Shown in pieces: positions 46,099 through 56,800 of a DNA stretch of 64,000 nt. The DNA is from Ascochyta rabiei. Taxonomy: Eukaryota > Ascomycota > Dothideomycetes > Pleosporales > Didymellaceae. The notes beneath the pieces were generated by a model, which did not search any database, was not told the origin of the DNA, and saw only the letters and a program-made list of their open reading frames with translations. Each line of letters opens with the position of its first letter. Position 1 is the first letter of the stretch. The position numbers and the translations under genes were made by a program. Location of the stretch: contig NC_082407.1 of assembly GCF_004011695.2 (NCBI RefSeq), positions 2,533,729 to 2,597,728 of the forward strand, written 5' to 3'.

Positions 46099-47898
46099 CT
46101 ATTTGCCTTGAAAAGGCTTACACAGCTTAATCAAGGTAAGCTGGCGCATCAGACGGGCGGGCGCAGGGCTCTTAGCGGGTCCTTGAGACGGCGCATCCTC
46201 AGCGCCGTCGTCGTCGCCGTTCTTGGTGTCTTCGCCATCTTCCATCTCGCTGTCTTTAATCTCCTCCACTTGCGTCGCCGGTGTCGGCGTGTCTGCCTCG
46301 ATTGACAGCGTTGCCTTCTTGCTGATAGATCCGCCAGAGATGCCTTCTGAGCCTAGCCAGGCGTCTAAGGCCATGCTTGCTTTATAGGCCTCCAGATTCA
46401 CCTCTACAACTAACTTGAGCTAGATGTGCCAGAAGGGGACGCAGAGATCGTTCTCTACCCACAAGTTGGAGATAATGTCGTGCAGCATCAGGCAGAGCAT
46501 GCCCCAGCCTAGCTGCTTGGCTGCTTTGTACCAGCGGAGCGCTTAGTGCAGCCGCTTCTTAAATTGCTAACGCTGCTGACGCCCTGACGTGGCGGTGGCG
46601 GACAGCAGCAGGGCGTCCATGGCCTCAGAGCTGACTTTGCCCCTGCCGCCTCGGTTCTTAGCATCGCTGCTGCGGGCGACGTCTTGCTTCTTAATCTGGT
46701 CCATCCTCTTAGTGTACGCCTTGCTGAGGAAAGCTATAGCCCAGCGGTACTTGATATAGATAATATCTAACTCCTGCTCGTAGCGATCGCACAGGCTCCA
46801 GGCGGAGGCGAGCGCGCTCTTCGGCACAGTTAAGGAGCTATTCTTCTGCGACAGCGACCAGCGGGTGCGCGAGGAAGCGGGCGGGCGATCCTCTACAGAC
46901 TCCTGCGCAAAGGGTAAGCCTTGTGTGCGCCAGCTCCGCAGAAATGCAGCCGCAGAGGCCTGGGAGGTAGTGTTGCCGATAGAGTCGGCCTTTTTGAGCA
47001 TGCTAGAAGCTGTCAGGTAAGGCGTTGCGGTACTGCTGTACAGGTCATTGTCGTCAACCAGCTACTTAAGGATCCAAGAGATGAACAGCTTATCCTGCCG
47101 CAAGATGGAGGCATAGGCACCATGTTCCCTGCAGGATGCCGACTCAGGCAGCGGCACCAACCTAAGGTCCTGTTTCTTCTGCGCTTGCATAAGCTCTAGC
47201 TTCCTGGCGCGCTCCTGCTTAGTACGACAGTTTTTGTTAGAGACGCTTGTGATCTGGGGCGGTTCCTCGTGTCTAACCTGTCCACGGACGGGCTGTTTAG
47301 GGTCCTCAGCCGCCTCAGATTTACTGGGCGGCGCAAGCTGCTCAGGTTCCTCCGCTTCGTCCTCTGCTTCTAGCAGCGTCGCAGGACTGGGAGACTCGCT
47401 GGCTCGTCGGAGGCGCTTGGACGGCCGCGCTGAGCTAGATGCAGCAGCGCGCTTTGTTAACAGTGGTAGGGAATCGCAGGGCTGCTGCGCTGAAGGGGGT
47501 TCCTTCTGGAAGCTGTCGCTCGGGCTGCTAGCAAGATCCTGCGCTGCAGAGACCAGCCAGGCCCAAGCATCAGCAGGCAGCGCGTCCTTAGCGAGCGTCT
47601 CCTTCAACAGCCATATCGCCGACAGCACGGAGTGGGCAACAAAGACAGGCTTGCAGACACTTGTCTCGGCCGGAATCAGCCAGCCTGCGCTGTGCGGGCG
47701 GAATAGAGCATCACGCTGCGAGTCTGAGACAGTTGCCTTGCTCTAAAACAGCTTTTAGTAGTCTAGGTTTGGCGGGTCGTATGCGAGCCTGTAGGCAAAG
47801 CTCGACTCGCTGGCTAGCAGGAAGCTCCGGGGCCCACCATCGAATTGCTCGGCGGCATCTTCCAACGCAGAGATCCAGGGTAGATTAGATAGTGACAT
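46099..47898 (-). pseudogene. TLH-partner gene, unit C (few stops)
   Basis: 599-codon frame from ATG 47898 to TAG 46099, with about six in-frame stops; three long open pieces remain (47628-47062, 47001-46567, 46401-46099). Visible parts: N-terminal core (ALEDAAEQFDGGPRSFLLAS, HSAGWLIPAETSVCKPVFVA, LSAIWLLKETLAKDALP), a Lys/Arg-Ser-Pro region with RPSKRLRRASESPSP (NLS-like), a QVRHEEPPQITSVSNKNCRT patch, a helical middle (SRTRWSLSQKNSSLTV; YEQELDIIYIKYRWAIAFLS), an acidic stretch ATQVEEIKDSEMEDGED, and the C-terminal RQLTLIKLCKPF. No known domain is recognised. The basic and acidic patches suggest a nuclear protein. Confidence 0.75.
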
Positions 47899-48101
47899 AA
47901 CTGTTTGTTTATTAATGTAGGAGATACAGCAGAAGAAGAAAGAGATTTGTTAGGTTAAGCCCCTGACCAGGGTAACAGACCGAACGGAGATCAGCCTGTA
48001 CAACATGAGCGGGCGCACAAGCTGGGGTGCGAAACTCAACATAACCCAGCGATAAGAACAGCAACTGCAGCGTTGGATTAAGCAAGAACCAAGCCACCAA
48101 C
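47899..48101. promoter_or_regulatory. Divergent intergenic region, unit C
   Basis: 203 bp between the partner ATG (47898, minus) and the TLH ATG (48102, plus). The arrangement is conserved in B and C, which suggests a bidirectional promoter. It includes a purine-rich AGAAGAAGAAAGAGA run. Confidence 0.5.
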
Positions 48102-51100
48102 ATGTCGGCAGAAGAAGTCAAGAATCCGTGTTTTGAGCACTTGGCCAAGTACCAGGTCGCGGTGTGCAGAGCGTGCCGATACGCTGTATGGCCAGATCAG
48201 ATCAAGAGCCACTTACACAAACAGCACAAGAAGTCACTTAAAAACGCTAAAGCAGTTAGAGAAGCCGTACGTCAGTGGGCAGACTTACTACAGTACCCCA
48301 CAGAGTTGGAGATACCCAGCAACGGCGTGCAGGCGATCCCCCAGCTGCCCGTATTTAACAACGGGCTGCTGTGTCAACTCGAACCAGAGACATGCTAACT
48401 AGTGTTCCGCAGCCTAAAGACGCTGAAAGAACATTAGCGTACGACACATGGGTGGTCAGCTAGAAAGAAATGTGGACGCCCCAGCCGAACCCAGGCAAAG
48501 GCGTTATAGGCCCAGCTTGAAGATGGCTGCAAGCGCGTACACTGCTAGCGACTTTTTAGCAGCCAGCACAGATTACAGTACTTTGAGGTTCGTCACAACC
48601 CAGACAGCGGTCCGCAGCCTGTCCCTGTTGAGGGCAAGGCGGCGTGGGCGCGGGTAGGCGAGGAGATGGCCAAGACGTGGGCCAATGTTGAGAACCGGAC
48701 GAAGACAACAATCAAAGACGGGGAGAAGGACGAGGCGGCCCTATGGCTGGAGCGGACTGGGTGGCTGCCGTACTTGAACAAACTGGATCGTCCGGAATTG
48801 CTGGCAAGCGTTGAGGAGCCTAACATAGACCCAGAGAAAGATAAAGAGCCCGTCAAGGCTGCAATTTGGAGCGCGATGGATGGACTGGCCCGCGTGAGCC
48901 AGACATCTGTTGTTAAGCGGACAGGCATATTTGTGCGCATAGAGGCCATTTGTACAGAGAAGCATCAGACTAGGTACACGCCGCTGCAGGCGTACATGGA
49001 CAAGAAGTCGATCAAAGAGCGGTCACGTCTATGGAAGCAGATACTGATGTTTTTTGCACAGACGCAGAGGGAGCACCGTTAGAACAGCCCTAAGTACCGC
49101 TTCACACAGCAGCAGCGCGAGGCGTGGGAGGCATTGATTGAGCAGGCAGAGAGAGACGTAGGCGGGGCAGAGATGGAGATAGCAGACGAGGATCAAGCCG
49201 AAGACGGCGAGGAAGAGGAAGACGAGATGATGATCGATGAGCTCGACGACGACGACGAGCAGGACCCGTCCGAACGCGACCATGAGCCCAAGCACGCGAA
49301 GCTGAGACCCGTTAAAAAAGCGTGCTTGGACTTTTGCATCGCGCTGCTCCAACAGACTATCTGCCGCAAGGAATATGACTGCGCGTTGGTGTGTGCGTTA
49401 GCTGTACTTGGCGTCAAAGAGGACGGCTGGAAGGGCCCTAAGCTGTACCCGCCAATCTTGTCGTCCGTGATCAAAATCACCCGTTTCATGGTCGTGCAGC
49501 ACGCGCTGGAGCTGTCCAAGCCGTTTGAAGAGCAGGCATTTGACGACGACAGCGCGTACGGGGGGAGCGATAGCGGCAGCAGTTTCCCTAGTCAGCGTTA
49601 ACCAAAAGGCTGCTTAGAGTTTGTGCAGCAGATGATGGACAGGTTTATGGTGCGAGGTAGCCACAGCCTGATGCAGTAGATGCTTGACTTACGCACGTAC
49701 GGGCTGAAGGTGCACTACAACACCACGTCGCGCAGCCACGTTGAGTGGATAGGGAAGGATAAGCTGCTGTACAAGAACTTGCACTTTACTATAGCCCAGT
49801 TCCGCGGCATAGTGCACGGTATGCAGGCTAAGACCAAGCGAATACTGGTGGAGGAGCTGCTGTTTTGCAACGGGCAGACGGCCGATCAAGTCCCCCAGAT
49901 TCCGTGGGAGCAGCTGCGCGACAACCCAACTGACGAGCGGCCAGGGTGGAACTTTTTGAAGGACCACCGCACGCGCATGCCCGTAGATAGGGAGAAGTGG
50001 CTGTTTGAGCTTGTAGGGCAGGACGCCAGCGTTAGGGAAAGATTCATTAAGCCAGGAACCCGCTCAGGCATTGACTGGAAAGAGGTGGAGCGGTACATGG
50101 ATCGAGTGATTGCGTTTCAAGAGAAGCTGGCCGCGTTAGTGCACATGGCAGAAGGGCAACCCGCAAGGTAGCCAGAGTTGGGCAGCGTTCGACACAGCAA
50201 CACCATTAAGGGGGGCCACCGAAACATTTTTATTAAGGACGGCATAGTCGCGTTTGTTACGCGGTACCACAAGGGGTATGCCGTGAGCAGTGATGTCAAG
50301 ATCATTCACCGGTACTTGCTGCGCGAGGTGGGCGAGCTGGTGGTGTATTACATGTGGTTGGTGTTGCCGTTCCAGCAGTAGTTAGAAGCAATGGTGTGGG
50401 AGAAAGAGGCAATATCATCGCACATGTGGCCAGCAGACCCCAGCAGACGGAAGTGGACAAGCGACCGATTTCGTGAAATACTAAAGCGTGAAAGCAGAGT
50501 AGGTTTAAAGCAAGAGTTAACAATTGCAGCATACCGTAAGATTGCCATCAGCATTAGCTGAAGGTTTTTGCGGCCATCGTCGGCATTTTGAGCAGAGGAG
50601 GGAGAGGAGAACGAGGAGTGGAATAAGGAGAATATGCTCGCCAACATTCAGGACAAGCAGGCCGGCCACAGCGCGTACGTAGCCGGCATGGTATACGCGC
50701 GCGGGATCATAGAGATAGCAGGCGTCACAGCAGACAGGCGGCAGCTGAACCGCAACTTAAGCACCGATTGGCACCGGTTTTTAGGTTTCTAGTCCGCTGT
50801 AGACGCAGTGGCAGACGTTAAGAAGCAGAAGAAGGCGCCGTTCAAGAGCGAGGCCGACGAGGCGAGGATAGAGCGGCTGGAGCAGCTGAGGAAGATGGAC
50901 CCGGCAGCGCAACTTAAGCGAATAAAGTGCAAGAAAGCAAAATTCAGAGGCGTGCAGAAGGAGGCCATCGAGGCAATTATTGCCGGCGAGAGCCCCGTCG
51001 TGGCTGTGATGCTGACTGGCGCAGGCAAGAGCATGTTGTTCATGTTGCCGGCGTAGGCAGAGCAAGGCAGAACAACGGTCGTTGTTGTGCCGTTAGTTTT

Positions 51101-51614
51101 GCTGCGTGGTGACATAATGCGGCAATGTAAGGAGCTGGGGATATCGTGTGCCAAGTGGCAGAGTTGCTGCCTGCCTAACGCAGCAGCCATTGTGTTTGTA
51201 ACGCCCGAGTCGGCAGTAGGAGAAGCGTTCGCGACGTTTTTGAACCGGCTGCGAGCGACGCGGCAGCTGGACCGCATCGTGATTAACGAGTGTTACATTG
51301 TGTTGAACTGTTGCTACACGTTCCGCAAGCAGATACAACAGCTCGGCAGGCTGGCAGCAGCTAAGACACAGATAGTGCTGTTGACAGCAACGTTGCTACT
51401 GACTGAAGAGGACGAGCTATATCGACGAATGCATTACAAGCAAGGGCAGGTCAAGATGTTTAGACAACCAACCACAAGGACGAACGTGGCGTATCAGACT
51501 ATTAAGATCAGCCAGTCTGCGAAGAAGAAGGACGTCAAGTTGATGGTCGTTAAGACGGTGCTCCCAGTGATTATACGAACAAAGACAGTGTATTTGTTCG
51601 CTTTGCCTATGTAA
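48102..51614 (+). pseudogene. TLH RecQ-like helicase gene, unit C: about ten stops, truncated in the helicase domain
   Basis: One frame or a small set of frames runs the whole length. The N-terminus (48102-48600) is DUF3505-like: YQVAVCRACRYAVWPDQIKS, HLHKQHKK and THGWSARKKCGRPS, with Cys2His2-type spacing. A long middle follows (48660-50380), with DEAALWLERTGWLPYLNKLD, an acidic tract, a DFCIALLQQTICRKEYDCAL block and the conserved YHKGYAVSSDVKIIHRYLLR and VGELVVYY. The helicase domain (50800-51614) has FRGVQKEAIEAI, Walker A LTGAGKSMLF, VFVTPESAV, motif II changed to INECY (DECH in unit D), and VLLTATLL. It stops after TRTNVAYQTIK, before motifs IV-VI. The stops and the motif II changes fit light RIP. 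Confidence 0.85.
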
Positions 51615-51879
51615 ATTTTAGCGTGAGCACAGACACTCGACTGTATTTGTTCGCTTTTTCAGCGTGAATTTGTTCGCTGTTCCTGAAGTCAAATATTGCT
51701 GCAACGATTGCGGAACGTGTACAAAGTGCGTCCCAATTGTATGTTGAATTTCTAGAAGAATTAAGCATACGGTACGTGAGTGGAATATAGTAGATGTTTC
51801 AATATTGATGTTCGCGATGTTGTAGGGCAGTATCGATAAGGTATGTAGCACAATGTTCAGAGTTGAGCGCAGGTAACAT
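51615..51879. other. Breakpoint region of unit C
   Basis: Contains three copies of a TGTATTTGTTCGCTTT/TTTGTTCGCT motif (51587-51680) exactly where the unit C helicase loses homology. It is a different sequence from the 394-bp spacers. Nothing else recognised. Confidence 0.5.
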
Positions 51880-53712
51880 CTACTCTACAGGATGGAACAA
51901 TTCAAGCAAAGTTAGCTGACGCAACCGCGGAGCTGGCGTAGGACTCTTCGGCGAAGCATGACTTTGCTCTCTGGTGCTGTCGTCAACGCTGTTGTCAGTT
52001 TCGTCGTCTTCGCTGTCTTGAATCTCTTCCACCTCGTAGATGGTTGCTGGCGCCTCCGCCTCAATGCTCAGCGTTTTCTTCTCGTTGATGGGCCCGCCAG
52101 CAATTCCCTCTGGCCCTAACCAGTTCTTAAGTGCCTTGCTAGCTGCACAAATGTCTGGACACTCCTTCTTAAGTAGCTCAATCCAGACATGCAGCTGGCC
52201 TACACGGAGGGTGCGTTCTATCCAGCAATTCGCAATCTCGTCGTGTGGTATCAGGGTCAGAATGCCCCAGCCTAGCTCCTGACTAATGGAGTACCAGCGC
52301 ATGGCTTGGCCTAACCGTCGTCTAAACACCTGCTTGTCCTTCTTAGTAGCGTTGGGACTAACTAACTCTACTAGCGCTGCAACTGCCTCTGTGCGGATCT
52401 GTCCCTTTCCGTATCAATTTTGCGTCCTGTCGTTGCTAGATACAAAGTTGTTATGCCAGATCTGCGCTATCTTATTGGAGTATGCTTAACCTAGGAGAGC
52501 TGACGCCCATTGAGACTCGATATAGACAGCTGCTAGCTCTGCTTTGTAACGTGTGCACATGTTCCAGGCAAAGCAGAAATCCCTGTCAGCATCGTTGCGC
52601 ACACTCAGCAGCTGTAAGCGCTTAGCTCCCGCACCAGTCCTGCTCTGGCTGCCAGCGAGCTCGCCGCCACCTCTGAAGGGTGAGCCACGTTCTCGCCAAG
52701 CCTGCAGGAACTGGGCAGCGTGGTACCGAGAGGACTGGTTTCCAAGCACGCGCGCTTTCTCTAGAAGGGTGCAGGCCGTAAGGTAGGGAGTTTAGGTGGA
52801 GCTGTAGAAGTCCGTGTCATCGGAGACCGGCTGCTTAATGATCTAGGCGACGACGGACTCGTCCTTTTGCACAATAGAGGTGTAGGCAGCCTGCTCTGGA
52901 AGAGGAGCCTTGTCGCCAGGTGCTACCAGACCAAGGGCAAGCCGCTTCTTCGCACGCGAAGTGGCGAGTGTCCTGCTGCGTTTTTGCTCCGCACGGCGGT
53001 TGTTGTTAGAGATAGTAGTGATGTGCAGAGGGGAGTCTTTCAGCTGCTCATCTGGTTCGCTAGGCTGTGACAGCTAAGGGCTGGCTGGATGTGTCTCATT
53101 GGTGGTTGTTCGAGCGCGCTTTGGTGTAGGGGCCGGCGCAGATAGGTGTGGCCGCTTCTTTTGTTGCAGGGGTGGAGCAGAGGCCTGTTGTGAAGGGGAA
53201 GCAAAGGGCTTCTGCGCAGACGGCGGCTCTTCCATCCCGTCCTCCGCAAGCGACTCGGCCGCGCAGACCAGACGATCCCAGATATTGTCAGGCAGGACGT
53301 CGTCGGCGAGCGTCTCGCGCAGAAGCCAGATCGCTGACAAGACGGAGTGGGCAATGAAGACGGGCTTGCAGACGCTGGCATCGTCACGGGTGGGGATCAG
53401 CCATCCTGCGCTGTGCGGACGAGCACCTGGATCACGCTGCGAGCGTGAGATGGTCGCTCGGCAGAAGAAGAGCTTCTCGTAGTCCTCATTCGGCGGCTCG
53501 TACGCGTAGTTGCGAACGAAGTCAGCTTTGCTGGCCAGAGGAAAGCTCCAACGACCGCCATCAAACCGCTCTGCGGCGCTGTCTAATGCTGCCAACCAGT
53601 GCATTATCGACTTGTGTACTGCGAATGAGGTTGCGAGCGGAAGTTCAGACGAAGGTTGTGCAGAAAGGGGGTTGGGTGTTGTTGAGGTTCTGACGCGGTC
53701 ACACCGCGGCAC
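51880..53712 (-). pseudogene. TLH-partner gene, unit D (best-preserved copy, ~5 stops)
   Basis: Frame from Met 53712 to TAG at 51880-51882 (~610 codons), with in-frame stops at 53074, 52843, 52792, 52486 and about 52413, all CAG/CAA/TGG- or CGA-type transitions. Parts in order: N-terminal core AALDSAAERFDGGRWSFPLA, YEPPNEDYEKLFFC, HSAGWLIPTRDDASVCKPVF, LSAIWLLRETLADDVLP; a Pro/Ser linker with basic clusters (QQKKRPHLSAP, TPKRART); a helical middle (FAWNMCTRYKAELAAVYIES and a WYSISQELGWGILTLIPHDE segment also found in C); an acidic EVEEIQDSEDDE; the C-terminal RQLTLLELFHPVE. RQLTLLELF resembles a PCNA-interacting peptide (Q-x-x-L-x-x-aromatic pair), imperfectly. The family is not recognised. 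It is divergent from the TLH gene, like its paralogues. Confidence 0.75.
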
Positions 53713-53868
53713 CGAAAGTCAGGCCGCGCACGGATGTACCACGACGCCCTCACCAACCAGCGTTAGCAGAGCTGGGAGCGCAATCAAACCAAAAGCAAGA
53801 TCGATACACAGTCTGTCAATTAATATGCTGGGGGATAGCAAACACTAGGCCAACAGACGTGTTGCATA
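53713..53868. promoter_or_regulatory. Divergent intergenic region, unit D
   Basis: About 150 bp between the partner gene and the first recognisable TLH residues. No ATG in the TLH frame is seen just upstream, so the TLH start in this unit is unclear (lost, or in an upstream exon). Confidence 0.4.
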
Positions 53869-56800
53869 GCGCCCACTTGTGTCCCTTCTGCTCCTTACAC
53901 CATAGAACTATTTGCGCAGCTGTTTAAACACCGGCCTGAACTTCAAGTCGTAGTTTGTAAACCATGTGCCACCGCTATTCCACCAGCGCAGATCGTTACG
54001 CACCTCAAAGAGCGCCATCCCAAGGTCACAGTCGCTACGCGCAAGAGCCTGGCGGCAGCTGTACGCGCGCTACCAAACCTTGCGTAGAGTCCAGGAGACG
54101 TGCGTGTACCAAGGCCGGCTAAGGAGCCCGTCTTTGGTCTGAAAAGCTGAGAAGACGGGCTGGTATGCTTGTCGGAGCGTTGTTGGTATACCTGCATCTC
54201 GCTGCAGGGCATGCAGAAACATTGCAAGGATAAGCATGGCTGGGTGAACGAACAAAAGCAAGGGGGAGATATGAGGCAAAAGAGCAAGCACTCGCGCAAC
54301 CGAGTATGGCGAGACAGCTAATCCTGCCAGCGCTTGTTTAGAGCTGTTGGCTGGCCGGCGTATGTTGCAGTCGAGACGAGCGTTGGAGCTGCGACTCTAG
54401 CAGACATCTCCCAGAGAGTGAAGGCAGATCGCCAGCATCAGCGAGAAGAGCGTGAGGCAGCAGCAGCGCAGGATAAGATTAAAGAGGGCATCTGTTCGCA
54501 GGCTGATCTGTGGCTAGAGCTCACAGAATGGGTCCCGCACCTACAAGGTATCCCAAGGGCGGCACTTCTGCGCGCTAAACAGCTAGCTGGTGGGGAGGTA
54601 GACGCGCGTGGGAAGGAAGAAGTAGCATTTAACAACACAGGCTTACGCGATGTTTGCAAAGCTATAGAGCGGCTGATACAAAAAGCGTTCGATAGCAGCC
54701 GAGCTGAGGTTGTCGGCAGACTCGCACTGGAGATTATCGAGCGACGTGAGGCGGGCGCAGAATCGAACGAGCGGCCCTTCTACGCTAGGCATCGAGTCGG
54801 TACAATCAAGAAGTACAGCCAGAAGCTGGTGAGCATCCTCTGCTACCTGTGGCGCACATATGACCAGGTCGAGCGGCCGCCATACAAACTTACCAGCACG
54901 CAAGACGCCCTCTTGGTGTCACTCCAGCAAATAGCCCGCTCAGACGACGCTGCGAAGAAAGAGAAACTGGAAGAGCGATGCCTGCGCTTTTGGATCGCCT
55001 TGCTCAACCACAGCCTGACTGGCGACGAGCACGAGAGCGCACTGCTGAGCGGAGTGGCTGTCCTCGGCCTCAAGCCTGATCACCATGGCGGTGGGTGGGT
55101 TCCGGCGCACGAGTTCTCGCCAACGCTGTCTGCTTTGATCACTACCTCGAAAGCGCTTGTAGTGCATCATGCCCGCTGCCAGCGAGATAAAGCGCTTCAG
55201 AAAGACCCTTGTACAGCACCTACTGCGTATAAGCTAGTTAAAGACATGTCTGAACGGTTTATGACGCTGTCCGACTTCAAAGGCACACCCAGTCCTATGA
55301 ATCGAATGCTCCGCTTGCGTACGCTAGCTAGAACACAGGCAAAGCGACGTAATACTCCCGGTATCGTGTCGTGGGATGGAGATCGGCTTCTCATTGACAA
55401 GCAGAGCTTTTCGCTAGCCGATCTCCGGTTAATGGTGAAGGGACTCTGCGAGACGGTGCGGTTGCAGCTATTCAAGGACGTCCTACTCTTGGATCTAGAC
55501 GAAAGGGGTTGCGTGCGACCCGGGACCACCCCGCTTCCAGAGGTGTCCGTGGACAAACTCGTCGATCAGCCAGCCGAGCTGGCTACGGGCTGGAGCTTTC
55601 TGAAGCACCCTAACAACCAGCTAGATAGATGGCAAGACTGGCTTCTAGACCGGGTGTTGGACGAGGCTCCGCTAAGGGAGAGATTCATTCGTGGGATAGA
55701 TAGCACACAACGGCCGGAACGGACGCTATGGCGCGATGACGCTGTAGCTAGGTACATGAAAGGAGTGCGTCGGTTTAAAGAAGGCCTCTTCACGCTTGTT
55801 CACATGTCTGGCGGCGGGCCTGGTCGCGGGACAGAGATTACCTCGATACAGTGCGAGAACAGTGCAGACGGGGTAGGGTATCGGGGGTGTTTGTAGAGGG
55901 TGGCCTGGTATCCTTCACCACTACGTACCACAAGGGGTATAGCTTCAGCAAGCGTGTCAAGACGATCCACCGCTATGTTCCCCGGGAGGTGGGTGAGCTG
56001 GTGGTGTACTTCCTCGGGCTCGGTCGACCGTTCATAGATGATCTCCAGATGCTGCACAATGGCGTTGCCCGCCCTACCGCTTTCATCTGGGAGCCAGAGC
56101 CGGAGGAGCAGTGGGGCGACGAGAGCGATAGCGAAGAGAGCGACGACAGAGACGAGTACGGCGAAGCCGACCGTAAGAAGGCACAATCCGCTAACCCAGA
56201 CGGGTACTGGGGCACCGATCGCATACGCCGTGTCCTGCGCGAGCAGACCTTTCAGTACATGAACACCGCTCTCGGCACCCGCGCCTGGCGGCATGCCTAC
56301 CCAGCCATCCACCGAGAGCTGGCAAGAGATGGACAAGCACGCGACTGGTTGGAAGTGCTCTACTGGAACAAAGCGCCGGCAAAGAGCAACGCGCAAGCGT
56401 TGCAGTCCGGCCACAGCCTTAAAACAGAGGAGGGCAACTACGGCCGCTCCATGATGGAGTCTCCCTTTCAGACCATGGCTGAGCGGGAGGAGTTCCGGCG
56501 GGTGAGCATGGACTGGCATCGCGTGCTGGAGTTTGCATCTGCCTGGGAGGACGGCCGCATGCACCCCGGTGTTCGCGCGGAGATGGTAGCGCAGCAAGAG
56601 AAGCAGGCGCTCCAGCGCTGGTCGTCGCTCGCGATGGTGGACCTCAAGGCAGAGTTCAGGCGACTCGCTGGACGGCCGGACGCCGAGTATCGTGGCAAGC
56701 AAGAAGAAAGCCTCGAGGCTGTGATGCAGCGACGGCTGCGCGTGCTAGTTGTTATGGCTACCGGCACCGGCAAGAGTATGCTGTTCATGCTGCCCGCGTC

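Noticed and set aside
53099..53848. Plus-strand frames of 112-127 codons near the unit D divergent region
   Set aside because: They overlap the partner gene antisense and are not conserved as frames in units A-C.
54085..54321. Introns to explain the three stops in the N-terminus of unit D's TLH
   Set aside because: Conserved residues continue on both sides of each stop without gaps, so the stops are substitutions rather than intronic.
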